Shown here piece by piece: positions 10,001 to 21,614 of a DNA stretch of 64,000 nucleotides (positions are counted from its first letter, which is position 1; each line of letters starts with the position of its first letter). The position numbers and the translations under genes were made by a program. Origin of the DNA: Atrichornis clamosus (lineage: Eukaryota > Chordata > Aves > Passeriformes > Menuridae); NCBI GenBank assembly GCA_013400975.1, contig WBMZ01011407.1:1-64000 (forward strand), given 5' to 3'. A model generated the notes under the pieces. That model worked only from the letters and a program-made list of their open reading frames with translations. It was not told where the DNA came from and did not search any database.

Positions 10001-13000
10001 GCCCCCTTCAGTATTCCTTTACCGGCACAGTTTGAGAAAATCTGAAATGTTCTTTACCAAGTTAGCACTGAACTTTTACTCACTCAGCTGAAAAAGAAAA
10101 AGAGCCTTGCATAAAAACAATGGATTCAATTAACTGGAGTGTTCCCTGATGTTTAAAATTAAGAGTGATGATTCTTTTTCCTGCTTCTCAGAAATATTCG
10201 GAAAGGTAAATGCATTCAATCTTGTCAGAGTTTAGGAAGTCTTAGATAGAGTCACAATTGTGAACAGGGATTATCATCTCCCCACTTCTCAGATATAAAT
10301 ACAGTCCTGGATATTGTTTACTTGTTAGATTTGGGAAGGGCTACTTTTGGGAAAGACTGCTTTTCTTGACATCCCATAATCAAATATTCCTGCTCATTCC
10401 ACTGCTACTAACCCTTTAATCATTGGAGACTTGACTGCATTTTGTGGGTGGAGAAATTGTGTTTAGGAGTCTGTAATAGTCTGGGGTTTTTTTAAGATTT
10501 TATATTAAAATTTGCATTTAGAATAAGTGTTGTCTCGCTTCTGATTTGAGCTGCTAAAATGCATTAATATAACTTTCTTTTGAAGATTACTGTTGCTTAA
10601 TTTCAGGGCATAGAAAGAATTCTGGATATTCAGAAGGAATTGACAAAACTGCTGGAAAATCCAAGCAAAATGGTACAATAAAAATACGTACTACTAATGT
10701 GATGTACTTCATTTGATCTTTTAACTACTATTATCCTTTTAAACATAAACGTGGAACATTTGGCCTGTTACAGGCTCGTGACACAGAATAGATATGTTTC
10801 TCTGACAAAATTAAACATCGGCCATGTGGTGTTACTAAATTAGAAATTACAGAACAGAACATTCTTTTAAGCATAAGACTTTCTGTTTACCTGAAGAAAT
10901 ATACTGGGAGTGAATGGTATCACAGGAAATATATAATATATATTCTGATCTTGCTATGCCTCTTATAGACAACATATTTGATTCACAGTACCATTCCTGT
11001 AGTGTTACATCAGCCTTGGTGTGTGCATGTACTTTTTGGTAAGCAAGGTTGTTGGGTTTCTCCAAGTACAGAGTCTAGATTCTCACTTCTGAGATCCCCT
11101 GTATTTTCAGTGGGCTAGGTGACAATGTTTTGAAAAACAAGTGATGGCTGGATGGATGCCCACATAGAAATAAACATTTTAAATGAGTAACCACCACAAA
11201 ATAAAACTGGATTGTTACTGATTCAGGACAAAACAGAAGTTATTGCTAACTTAAGTATTTGCAATGTCTTTTGACCAAAATTCAGTCAATCTTTTTTTCC
11301 TTCTCTTTTTTTCCCCTGAGATGTCTCTGTCATCTTTGTACTTTTCCACGGAATTGATTTCTTTCTTCTTTCACTCCAACAGCCTCAACAAGCAGACAGT
11401 AAGAAAGGAAGAACACCATATTCAGGGAGGAAAGCTCCGGTAAGAAAAGAGATTTTAACTCTAAGCCTTCAACAAGGTATTAATGACAGCCGGGAACCAA
11501 AATGTTCTTAAGAAATGAAGCATTAATCTACATCACCATTTTGGAAAGGTCAAGACAAGACTTAAATGTTCCATATGCTCATATTTTACATAGTAATTTA
11601 GATTCTTTTTACTATACCTTCCCTTTTTGAAGGACAGTAGTGAAATAGGGGAAAATTTCTAGGATCTGGTAATTTTTGTTATCTAGAAATCCTGGAAAAT
11701 TATCCAAACGAGCATTTTGCAGGCCTGTTCTCTGCAGACCAGCAGAGAACATGCCCTTCTGATCCTGTAGGCCATAAAACCATTACATGTAAGAGTTGCA
11801 TACTGTGCTGTTTCCTAACCTTGGGAGCATAACTCCCCTCTTAATCGTGCTGCACTCAGTTCCCACTTTGTCTGAGGTTATAGATAATGGCAGATACAAA
11901 CCAGTAGCTAAAGGGCAGCACTCACAATATTGCACAGGACATTATATGACTCAAATGATCTTTACCACTTCAAAACCTGTAGCTTCCAGATGAGCTTTCC
12001 AAATTGTGGGATGGAAATGCCATGCAGGTTTTGCTCTTCATCCTGAGGCAATTAAAACATTTTCAGGTGAGAATTGTCGCTGTTGTGGAGTGTATAAAAG
12101 AAAGGATGAACAAAAGTGTTCCTCTTTTATTGCTGCTTAAACAACAAAACTTCATCATCATTAAGATACTGGCTAGTGTTATTCTGGTGGGCAGTTTCCA
12201 TATTAGTATCACAATATGTGCTGCAATCATAAGGCAGAATAATTGGGTAAAATATATACAAGAAAACAATGGATGAGATTATCTGAAAAAAAACCTATTT
12301 ACTTCAGTAGGAGAAAATTGAAGGAGATAGTAGTGAAACTGAATTTAAAACTGAGAAGAGCACCATGTTAATTTGAACTCTTTTGTGGTGGTAAAAAAGG
12401 AAAAATGACAAAGTAGGCAGTAAAGAAGAACTTATTTAGGTTATAGAAATAAAGACTAGTCAGAGAAAAATGTTTTTATAAAGATAAACAACTACTAAAA
12501 GTAGTACAATGTAACAAGGCACAACATCTGGGTGTCTTGAAAATCACATGAAACTGCAGACTTAACCTCGATCTGAAGTGCAGGAAGACTGCAGCAATTT
12601 TTGCTGTCTGTTGCTGCATCTTAGTGCTCCAAAAGCAACAAGTGAAACAGACTTTAATCTCATAACAATTTGACCTGCATTTTCTTCCTAATTTCTATGT
12701 GAGGGAACATTCATATCTCCTCTGTAGCTAAGTGCCTGTTCTGTCTGTAGTTAGTTCCCTAGCTCTTGTCAAAACTGATGCCTTCCAAATGACTTCTCCA
12801 TTCTAACCCAGGATTACATCCTGCTGCTTTCTGGGCAGTTTCATGTCATTCTTTATAATCCAAAATTCACAGACCTTAAAGTTAAAAATCAGTGTTTGGA
12901 AAACCTAGAAAAAAACCTGACAACAGAAGGACATGTGAAATATTTGCTCAATACAACCCTGTTTGTGGCTCATGTCCAGGAATACTGTCCCTGAAGTAGA

Positions 13001-16000
13001 CAACTGCATGCAATACCTGGGCTAGAGGTATTTCCCCTCTGTGGAAATTTGTTCTTTCTAGAAGTCTTGGAAGATTCTAGGGTTTCTTGAACACTCCACA
13101 GAGTCAGTATCAAAGTTGTAGTTGAGGATAAGTAAGTAAAAGCTCTTTAATAGTGGAGAATGTATTTTTGTGGCAAAGGGTTGGTTCACAGCAGCAGAGC
13201 ATTCATGGCAACTTAGTGGTTGTTAAGAGTGTCTTTAAAATTGTTTTGTAAACCAGTTCTGGCCATACAAGACTGAGAACTACACAACTAGACATATTTC
13301 CAAGGACTGTGGGCGCTCTGATTATCCCTCTTTCCTAGAGGATTGTCCTTAAACCTTCCAACGAGATTTCTGAGAAGAGATTTATAATTTTATGACTAAA
13401 TGCAGACTGAAACAACAGTGAAGAAAAAAATATGTATAATGTATACGTGTGTTAATAAAGTGATTATTTTTGTTTTGCTTTCAGCCACAAACCTTAAAAA
13501 GAATATCACACTTAGGCTGCCTAACAGCAGGATATGATAATCTAGAACAATTGATACTCCTAATACAAACAGCTTGCAACAATATGGGTCTGGAGCTAGG
13601 AACAGACATGTACTTAGCAATAAATTGTGCTGCTCATGAATTAATGGATTATGTAAGTTATTTTTCAATATCTATTTTATTGGGTTTTAAAGGGAATGTA
13701 GCTATTTGTTAGCTTTTATATAACCTGTATCTGCCAGGTTTATTCCTTTTCTCTATTTACTTGATAAGATTTTTCAAATCAGGTCTTTATCAAATATAGC
13801 AAACTCTTTTAATGGGCAATTACCTCCTGCATGCTCTGTTTCACAAACCAGCTTCATTTAACAGATAATTTGGAATTAAAGTATTAAGCAGTAAATCCGT
13901 GTTTGTTTTTGTTTTTTTTATTTCACCACAAGGTATAAATCAAATAATTATACTATATTCACCTTGCTTTCAAGGATGAAGAACAAGGGGAATTACTTGC
14001 ACAAGTATACTTCTGTAATTCTTTAATACCATTAAATGCTTATTTTTCCATTTTATTACACTACATCTCTTGTTTTCTACAAACTATCCTGACATTTTCA
14101 TATATTTTTATTACGGAGTGTTTATATACACATTAGTGTTCATCTCAGTGTGCATCAACATTCATTTTAAAATTTTTTTTAATGTTTTTATTTGACAAAA
14201 TCTATTTATCTCCATATGAAGTCTTACAGTTCCTGCCACTTGTCCCAAGATCTATTAGGTTTTTCTCTAAGCAGAAAAAGAAACTTCCAGTTCCATTTAA
14301 TAGCTCATGAGATTTTGTGTGTTTGGGTGCTCTATAATGTGAAAGGTTCCATTACTAACATCTTTTGTGAAAGCAGTTGCTCTGCTGAGTGTGATAACTG
14401 TATCCTATGCCAGAATGTGCAAAATCTTAACCTCTGAATTATCAGCAATTCTGTAACTTTCTGTTATTGAACTGTTAAAGTCACTAAAGCAGGGCAGTTT
14501 CACAGTGTGGCTTTAAAAATCCTCCCGTGCTGCCGTTTCTGCTTCCCAGAATGGTGAGGCTGGTTTTAAACTAGTTTTTTGGGGGGGTTTGGGGTTTTTT
14601 TGAAAGAGGCAAAGAAACATAGTATCTTGATTTTGAGCACTGAGGGTGCATTCCTTTCCCCAGCAATATTTTTTTAATGAAAATGAGGAAAAAAATTACC
14701 TTTTTTTTGGAAGAGAAAAATGAGATATTTTCACGCAAGGTTCAATTAAAATCTCAAATATTGGTGACTTTGTGATAGGAGTGTAAAACTGGCAGTGTTG
14801 CCTAGAAGATGCTGAAATAGATCTCTCTTCTTCTGGCAGTGGCATCATTCAGAGACTTTGGCATGAGCCCACTGGAAGCCACTGTCATGTTAGGCAGAGT
14901 TTTCTGTAACAGTGTGCTGACGACTTAGGCACAGTAAAATTGATGAGTGAATGCCTTCTGACTGAAGGACACACAGCCCACTGCCTTAACAGAGATCCTA
15001 CTACTGTCACAAGATGTGTACACGCTGGTTTTTAAGGTCTTACTTTCCTTATCTTTTGTGCTTTTTACTTTATTTTCTAGGATAAAGAAAAATATGAAAT
15101 ACTCACTGGAATATTCAAAAGTCCTGATGAAATGGTTGCCATGTATGTGGAAATGATTGATAATTTTCCTTTTATTATTGCATTAATAGATCCCTTAAGA
15201 AAAGAGGTAAGATAACACAGTGCTGTCCCTTAAAAACTGATAATACTGTTCAGTGGCATATCACTGACCTTTTCTCATTTTTACAAAAGATGTGAAATAC
15301 AAAGCTTATGTTTTTCGAGTCTTTAAGGACAAAAATATCACTATAAAATGCATCTAGCAATTCATGTGGATATCTTTTAATGATAATAACTCTACATTTT
15401 TCTGTCCTTTTGACATAATTCCTGATGGAAAATAATCCTGCCATGAACAGACTATAGTCAGTGCACACACTTTAAAGAATTAAAAGAAATTGCTTTTTTT
15501 ACCCAATTCTACTTGCCAAACCACTGTTATTTTTGTTACATTTTCCTTCTTATGTACACAACTCAGATTATAAAATGAAATTGTAAAATTCAAGTGTATT
15601 ACTAAAATTCAAGTGTAATGCAATATTGTATTATTAAGTTGGAGAAGCAAAAATTTGAATGCAGTTGTACATTCCTTAGAATCACCAAAAAAATAATATT
15701 ATTTCTGGAATTCTTTATGATGGATATTTATAACCCAAGCCAGAACAGTTCTGTCACTGGCAGCATTGCTCGGCAGAATTTTGGAAGTGGGAGTAAAATA
15801 CCATGTATTTGCCTCTGTGATCAAAGTTAGAGGAGTTAATTAGTGTGGCCAATCAACTACAACAATAAAGTACAATACTATTAAGCATGTTATCAAGCTA
15901 GAGATGGATAAAAAGAGACATATTGCATAGGCTTAAATATTCATATTTATACGTAAGATTGTTTCCATGTATTACAAAAAAAGAATAAAAACTTAGTTGC

Positions 16001-19000
16001 TGCAGAACCTACAATTGTAGGCCTAGATTCTGCAGTTGCAAAACTTATTAAGAATTTGCTCTTGGTGTCAAATTGCACTTCATCTTCTTGAAAATAAATA
16101 TACAGAATTCATTTTCACGAACAAAACATGAAGACTGTGATTGAAGGAAGAAGCAAAGTGATGCTGGATTTGTGAATCTGCCCACTGCCTGAATCAATAA
16201 TTCTAAAAATGATGGACTGCAAAATCCATCTGATTTTGTCCTTAACTGGAACTTTAAAAGTTCATTTTTCAAATATCTGTGTTTAGTATGACCTCTCCGT
16301 GGTTAGCCTTGTCTCCCTGTGTTCTTTCAGTCTGACTGTCTGAATTACATGTTCCAGAACACCAGGTTATTCCCCACTCCTGCCAGGACTGCAAACTTCC
16401 ATGAGAATTCTTATGTAGAAACATATTTGCAATATGAGAATCAGCAGGAGAATTACAGCAGACAGTGAAGTACAGAGTTAAGGGAAAGGTACAGAGTTAA
16501 GGGAAGTGCCTCTCTGCTCCTCCTCCTCACAAATCTCCAAAGTTTAGCCATGCCACGTCTTTGCCCCAGATAATTAGATCCTTGAGGATTAGCTCTGGTA
16601 CCAATTCAATAATTAATTGCCAGACACTTTGCTGCTTAAATTTAAGCATTTGTTCAGGTGTTGAAAACTTTATTTTCTCTTACATACAGCCTTGAAATCC
16701 GTACAGGCACGGCCCCTGACGTAGATTGCAACTAGATAGGTACAAAAGTCTGTCTGATCCACGCACCAGGAATTATTACTGGCAGAATTATGAAGTAAAA
16801 ATGTTTTAAATGTCAGAAATTTGCATTCTGTGGACACAAAGCAAGCAAATTAATTAATACATTTCTTCTTTCAAATTCTTTACATATCCTTGTCCTTTAT
16901 TTAGCCTGGACCATGTGCCATGTGGACAATGCATTAAAATAAAGAAACAAAGACCCTGAAAAATTGAGCTTTGCTGGAAAGAGAGTGTTGCATTCTGCTC
17001 TTCCCTATGGGTCCTGTCTTGATATGTGTTATTGAGTCTGTGTCTCTTGTTCATTATTTTGTATTCCAACAACTATGACACTTAAAATATTAACACAAGA
17101 ATGAGTCCTCTAAATAAAACAATAGAAAATTATTTTATATTCCATCCAAATAAAATAACTTTCAGGAAGGAAATCAAAATAGCAAACACTTACAGTTAAT
17201 TTAATTTGAAATATTTTCAACTATATTTTATGCAAATAATGTTGATTAATTCCAGGCTAAAATTTATGCTTTCTAGCAAAAACTTAAAATCCAAGGAAAA
17301 TCCAAGTGGTTTGTTTTTCTTAGGTAGACAGATTTAAAATACAGTATAAAATATAATATGTTTATATGAAGGATATATTTAGAATTAAACTCATTATTTA
17401 AATTTTTATTTTTACCTCCTCAATTAGGGTTCGCATTCTGGTTTTTAAACTTCAGTTCTTTACTTTCTTTGTTTATGCAGGACAGACAACAATGGAGCGA
17501 CATCTTTTTGGCCCTTGGTTCCAAACGTTTCCTGATTGCTGAAGATGCTGCCACACATACTTCCAAACTTAAAATTGACCAGAACATAAATATAGCAAAG
17601 TGCAGTGGTGTTGTCCTGAAATACCTTAACCAAACCAAGGTGTCAGACCTCATAGAACTTACTGGAATTCTCGATGGTGAGTGGAGGGGGAAAAGGCTGA
17701 AATCAAACCCCACAGGCTACACCCTGTAAATATTACATATTTTTATTTAATTATTGCCACTTCTAGTTTAGAAAGCACTTGTCAGAAGAATCTGAAATTC
17801 ATGTTTTGATTCACAAATCTCTGTCCAGGGGATTAAAACAGCGTTCCAGGCTTCAACTACAGTCAGTTAATGCACTGTGGACGTTTTGAACATGGATGCC
17901 CTTTGACACTGCAGCTCAGTGTCATGCAGTCAGACGTCAGAATTAAAGAAGATAAAAGAGATGTGGTCAATTCATCTGAATTTTTACTAATGCTAGTATT
18001 AATAATTAAAAATTCCAAACAAGTCCCAACTGTTTAAAATTGCTTTTACATAGATTATGGACTACATATTATTGAGTCTTTGTGGTACCAGTACCAAGAA
18101 CATGTGCAGTTTCATATGTAAGATTTCTCTTTGTATCACATTTTCTTTATTCATTTTTATACTCAAGGAATACATGGACAAATTTAATATATCTAAGTTT
18201 TTTCCCTATTCCTTAAAAACACCCAGAATTGCTGTATCAAAGCAAGTAAATAGCAACTAAAAGATTTCATTCAGTCAGGATGGTAAATTCCTTTTTACAG
18301 TGAAGACAAATCATTATTATAATAAGAAACACATTTAAATTAAATAGCAGAGCCTCCTAGCCTGGTCAGACAACTTGTTAAAAGACAGAGACCAGGACAG
18401 GAGGTTAGATATCCCCTTATCCGTCTGAAAATAAAACATAATGCTAACGTAGCGAACTAATATAGTTTACATTTTTATGAGATGGGTTTTACTGTTTTTA
18501 CTCCTGTTTGTATTTAAGCTTAGATAGCCCAAGGGTAAAAAAAAGAATGAGAAGTCCAAACAATTTCTGTGTCAAATATATAAAATATACTCTAATGAAG
18601 GTTTTCACTCCCATTATATATAGGTCAAAGTTATATTACCATATTAGGAAGTCCAGATGGAGAATCTTCTGATGAGAGCCTCGTGGATCTTGTAAGTATT
18701 GAAAGCTGTTCAATTGCAGAATTGCAAAAATACTGCCCTTAACATGTACTATTTTTTAAGGAGAAAGCCTTTTTGTGCTTGAGAAAGAAACAACATTTTA
18801 CAAAATGTGCTTTTGCTAGAGAGTTTCTTTTTTTCCCCACAGAGAGTTATTCTTCTGAGTTTAAAGAGAACACACAGGAAATTTGCCAAAGCAGGGACTA
18901 TATTCAAGTGTGTATGATCCATTTGGTTGCATTAGTTTATAAAAAATTGAGTTACTTAAAACGTTCCTGCGTAGTAATAATATTTTAAGCAAAAATTCTT

Positions 19001-21438
19001 AACACTACTATATTTAGTCTTTTTGGATTAAAGCTACATTTGCAAATAAAACTTCATTTCATATGCCAGTGAAAATTATTGTTTGCATCTAGCAAATCTT
19101 TCATTAAGAGGTTTTATTTCCACTGCTTTTCTCTGCAGAGAGATCGGGGTGTTAAATTAGAAGTAGGATACCGTGTTTAATAATTAAGAATGACTTCACT
19201 TCCCAAAGTGTGGAGTTTTAAAATAGGCACTCTCTCATTTCAGGCTGTTGGCCTGGGTGCCAGCTTTGTCAAGTTGGGAGGTCTTTCCCGTGGAGAAAGG
19301 GTGGCCAAATACAACCGGCTGCTGGCTATAGAGGAGGAACTGGCCGCGAATGGAACGCTACGTATGAGCTTCTTTCTTACTTTGTTTTCAGCCTGCAATG
19401 AATACGGGAACAAAGATTGGAGGGAGAATGATTGAAACTGCGCCGCAGGAGGGAAGCGAAATCAAAAGACTATAAATAAGGGCTGACAAAAAAAACCTAG
19501 GACAGCACTTGCCACAATGTATATTGTTGTCCTAATGGATTATCTGTTTACTGAATGTTAAAATAGACCCCTTCTTGAGGAGTAGCCTACATTAAGCTTT
19601 TTTTCCAGAATTAATTGGTTGGTATCTTGAAGCCCACGGTGCAAAAGGAACAAAACAAAAACCATGCATATAACATGTCGAAAAGCTGCCAAAATGGAAT
19701 TTTAGGCCAACTACCCCACCTCCCTCGAGCCTCTAAACATATATTGCTAACAAAACTTCATTTCACCACCCTCTTTTGTATGTTACATTTCCAGCAAAGT
19801 GTGTTTGGAAAGCTACAATTGCACGGGTAAGCCTTAAATAAAACCCACGAAAACCCGAAGTTGACCATGCGCATTCAGCCCTAGCCACTTGTATGCATCT
19901 GCCTGCCTGCTTCAGGATCTGCATCTTCTTTTTATACTGTACCGAGGCACTGTTAAATGCTTAACAGTTCATTAGAGCCACTTCTCACTTGCTCAGGTAT
20001 CAATCAAGCCAGAATAAAGACATGCAGTCTGAAGGGGAGGCAGACAAGGAGAGGAAGAAAGGAAGGAAAGGGTTTGCAAGAATTGTATTATGCCTAAGAA
20101 AAAGGAGAACTAAGTCATTTTACCCTCTTGTTTCTAATAATTTTCAGTGTTCTATACATAGGGTAGCAGCACTTGACATGCACACCATAGAACAAAGTTT
20201 TTAGTTGAAATTTTTATTGAAAAAAACAGCCTTTTGAAATCGCCCTTGCTCATATATAATAATTGTAAAAAATAGAAACATGGACAGATACCATTTTTTT
20301 TTGCTAAGAAAGTAGTTTCACAGAATGCACTTTTCAAAAACAAGACAGATCATTATAGAACTATGAATTTTGACTGCCTCAGCAGTATTAATATATTCCC
20401 TCCTCAAATGGTATAGTCTAAACAAAGGCGCCGGAGTTTGACAAATATTTAGACCCATAGCTGCTGAAACGAAACAGCGGCAATCCCCGACGCCGTTAGT
20501 CATTCGGCAGAAATAAGATCCAGTAACCACGTCAGGAGCAGGGAAGCCCGAGGCAGCAGGGCTGAGCTGCACGCCAAGCCCTTCATGTGGCTGGGAACAC
20601 CCGGGGAGCCGAAGCCGAGGGGCTCCCGGTGGCTCCCGGCTGGCGGGTGGCCCTGGCCCGTCCGGAGCCCCCCCCCGAGGGCGTGCGGGGCCTGCGCCGG
20701 GCCCGGGAGCGCCGTGTCCAAGCGACATTCCCGCTGCCGGGCCGCTCTCCCCGGGAGGCTCAGAGCAGCCCCGGGGCCCGCGGTGCGCCACCATCAGCTT
20801 CCCCTGCTGGGCGGCGGGGCCCGCGCCTCAGGGCAGCCCTGCCCTCGCCTCCCCGCAGCGCGGGGCTGCGCGCAGCCAGGGATGGGGCGGGCATCGGGTG
20901 CGTGGCAGAACAGCCGGGAGGGTGCTGAGGGCAGGGAAGGAGGAGTCGCAGCACTGGGAGAAACAGCCGTGAGACCTGTGAGTTACGGGATCAACACCGG
21001 GACAGGGGCTTTCGTGAGGTTGTTGAAGGCTGGGGTAGGGACAAGGCAGGGTCAGCTGGTGGGAACTTTGGCAAGAGCACCGGTGCAGAAGAAAAAAATA
21101 ATTAGGCAGAAAGGTGAGATAATCAGTGGACAAAGGAATGCAGTAAATATCCCCGCTCAGGCTGCTGTGCAGCATGCCCTGATCCTGTAATCAAACTGCT
21201 CCTTTCTTTCTAAGGACCAGACTTTTAAAGGTGTCTCAACTCTTGTGAGCATCATGTGGCATTTTAAAAACATCTGTGTGCACCAGAGAACATTACAACA
21301 AACCAATTACTGCAAACATGAGCTTCTTCTTTCTCTTCTATTTCAGGTGAAGCACAACTTGAATTCATTGCCTTTGCTGAAGAACCAGAGCCAGAAGAAC
21401 AATGTTCTGATGTGCCTCCTGCCCCGGAGCGGGATTAG
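3916..21438 (+). CDS. ENO4: Enolase 4 (enolase-like, sperm), exon 1 not found
   Basis: ENO4 is an enolase-family protein of the sperm flagellum, needed in mouse for fibrous-sheath assembly and male fertility (family knowledge). Thirteen exons join in one frame of 549 codons plus stop: 3916-4044, 5218-5408, 6893-7029, 8701-8870, 9077-9208, 10607-10672, 11383-11439, 13485-13652, 15081-15206, 17481-17676, 18624-18691, 19244-19361, 21347-21438. Diagnostic words are [26 protein letters not shown]-like, [15 protein letters not shown] and [19 protein letters not shown], the last matching the C-terminal enolase signature. Human ENO4 is 628 residues; the exon encoding about 55 N-terminal residues was not located, and the C-terminal tail looks shorter than the human one. 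All junctions are GT/AG except the first donor (CT at 4045). The gene converges on SHTN1. Confidence 0.95.
5218..5408 (+). CDS. ENO4: ENO4 exon 3
   Basis: Acceptor tttttttgcag ends at 5217 and donor GTAGGT starts at 5409. The exon encodes [14 protein letters not shown] and the AVEWVNESL helix, both typical of ENO4 rather than of glycolytic enolases. It ends in phase 2. Confidence 0.93.
6893..7029 (+). CDS. ENO4: ENO4 exon 4
   Basis: Acceptor cttcccttag, donor GTTTTA. It encodes [19 protein letters not shown], then a Pro-rich spacer (TPPPTPVP) and a Lys-rich end. The human protein has a longer poly-Pro run here. Confidence 0.9.
7888..7965. repeat. 39-bp direct duplication in ENO4 intron
   Basis: The unit containing gacttgttttcactaattg occurs twice in tandem with a few mismatches. 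Confidence 0.7.
8701..8870 (+). CDS. ENO4: ENO4 exon 5
   Basis: Acceptor tctgtcttgtag, donor GTACAG. It encodes [18 protein letters not shown], then SLAVAKAGA and [11 protein letters not shown]. The latter two correspond to the SLAVAKAGA and PLYRHIA segments of canonical enolase. Confidence 0.95.
9077..9208 (+). CDS. ENO4: ENO4 exon 6
   Basis: Acceptor caattgcag, donor GTACGG, 44 codons in phase 0. It contains [13 protein letters not shown] and [10 protein letters not shown]. The Glu of KEVML aligns by eye with catalytic Glu168 (yeast numbering). Confidence 0.93.
10607..10672 (+). CDS. ENO4: ENO4 exon 7
   Basis: Acceptor taatttcag, donor GTACAA, 22 codons in phase 0. It encodes a helix ([17 protein letters not shown]) matching the enolase helix after the Glu168 region. 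Confidence 0.9.
11383..11439 (+). CDS. ENO4: ENO4 exon 8
   Basis: Acceptor actccaacag, donor GTAAGA, 19 codons in phase 0. It is a short basic linker ([14 protein letters not shown]), like the Lys-rich insert in mammalian ENO4. Confidence 0.85.
13485..13652 (+). CDS. ENO4: ENO4 exon 9
   Basis: Acceptor ttttgctttcag, donor GTAAGT, 56 codons in phase 0. It encodes [15 protein letters not shown] and then [20 protein letters not shown]. By position SHLGCLTA replaces the canonical GDEGGFAP loop, and AINCAA replaces GMDVAA. Confidence 0.95.
15081..15206 (+). CDS. ENO4: ENO4 exon 10
   Basis: Acceptor tattttctag, donor GTAAGA, 42 codons in phase 0. It encodes [15 protein letters not shown] and [12 protein letters not shown], aligned with canonical SIEDPFDQDD. 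Confidence 0.93.
17481..17676 (+). CDS. ENO4: ENO4 exon 11
   Basis: Acceptor gtttatgcag, donor GTGAGT, ending in phase 1. It encodes [18 protein letters not shown] and [20 protein letters not shown]. The Lys of VVLKYLNQ aligns with catalytic Lys345. Confidence 0.95.
18624..18691 (+). CDS. ENO4: ENO4 exon 12
   Basis: Acceptor tatatatag, donor GTAAGT. It encodes [20 protein letters not shown], matching the SHRSGETED region of enolases; Ser stands where catalytic His373 is expected. Confidence 0.95.
19244..19361 (+). CDS. ENO4: ENO4 exon 13
   Basis: Acceptor ctctcatttcag, donor GTATGAG. It encodes [20 protein letters not shown] and [12 protein letters not shown], the strongest enolase signature in the gene. 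The Lys of FVKLGG aligns with Lys396. Confidence 0.97.
19362..20439 (+). other. ENO4: ENO4 last intron, 5' part
   Basis: AT-rich intron before the CpG island. On the minus strand it holds an AATAAA at 20218-20213. No exon was recognised. Confidence 0.6.
20318..20794 (-). CDS. Candidate antisense frame from CpG island
   Basis: A 158-codon frame starts in the CpG island and runs out into AT-rich DNA, ending about 100 bp before an AATAAA on the same strand (20218-20213). The N-terminal half is Pro/Gly/Ala-rich, as expected from GC-rich DNA by chance. The C-terminal half has normal composition. No homology is recognised, so coding is doubtful. Confidence 0.15.
   Translation of the reverse strand: MVAHRGPRGCSEPPGESGPAAGMSLGHGAPGPGAGPARPRGGAPDGPGPPASREPPGAPRLRLPGCSQPHEGLGVQLSPAASGFPAPDVVTGSYFCRMTNGVGDCRCFVSAAMGLNICQTPAPLFRLYHLRREYINTAEAVKIHSSIMICLVFEKCIL
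20440..20960. promoter_or_regulatory. Isolated CpG island in ENO4 last intron
   Basis: About 500 bp is GC-rich and dense in CpG (for example gcgtgcggggcctgcgccgg and gcagcgcggggctgcgcgc), while both flanks are AT-rich. In birds such islands usually mark promoters. It does not sit at the start of either known gene. A candidate alternative or antisense promoter is an inference. Confidence 0.65.
20961..21346 (+). other. ENO4: ENO4 last intron, 3' part
   Basis: Ordinary intron sequence leading to the acceptor at 21346. Nothing else is supported. Confidence 0.6.
21347..21438 (+). CDS. ENO4: ENO4 last coding exon
   Basis: Acceptor cttctatttcag ends at 21346. The frame that joins exon 13 reads [18 protein letters not shown] and ends PAPERD with TAG at 21436-21438. 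The acidic tail resembles the start of the human ENO4 tail but is shorter. Confidence 0.85.
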
Positions 21439-21608
21439 CTGCCTCCACAGCTCCCAGCAGCCCTGGGGGCTCACAGCCCGCCCGCTCAGCTCCCAGGGAA
21501 CAGCAGCAGACCTGGGCTGCCAACTGTACCTTGGGACACATTTCTAAGGAAAAACATTCTACTAAGGAACTATTAACTATTCCTTAATCCATTTACTTTC
21601 ATTCTAGT

Positions 21609-21614
21609 ATTAAA
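21609..21614 (+). terminator. ENO4: Candidate ENO4 poly(A) signal
   Basis: ATTAAA, 171 bp after the ENO4 stop, followed by tagtatttttttcc. It is the nearest hexamer variant to the stop. Confidence 0.35.

Larger units (their letters stand above)
9209..15080 (+). other. ENO4: ENO4 introns 6-9
   Basis: Introns 9209-10606, 10673-11382, 11440-13484 and 13653-15080. They are AT-rich and unique-looking. 14578-14602 is a short G/T run. No supported gene or mobile element. Confidence 0.65.
15207..19243 (+). other. ENO4: ENO4 introns 10-12
   Basis: Introns 15207-17480, 17677-18623 and 18692-19243. They are AT-rich. Short direct duplications occur at about 15586-15619 and 16471-16507. Nothing else is recognised. 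Confidence 0.65.

Noticed and set aside
17420..17713. 97-codon minus-strand frame
   Set aside because: Shadow of ENO4 exon 11.
20585..21190. 201-codon plus-strand frame through the CpG island
   Set aside because: Low-complexity Arg/Pro/Gly composition expected from GC-rich DNA; no known domain and no splice link to ENO4.
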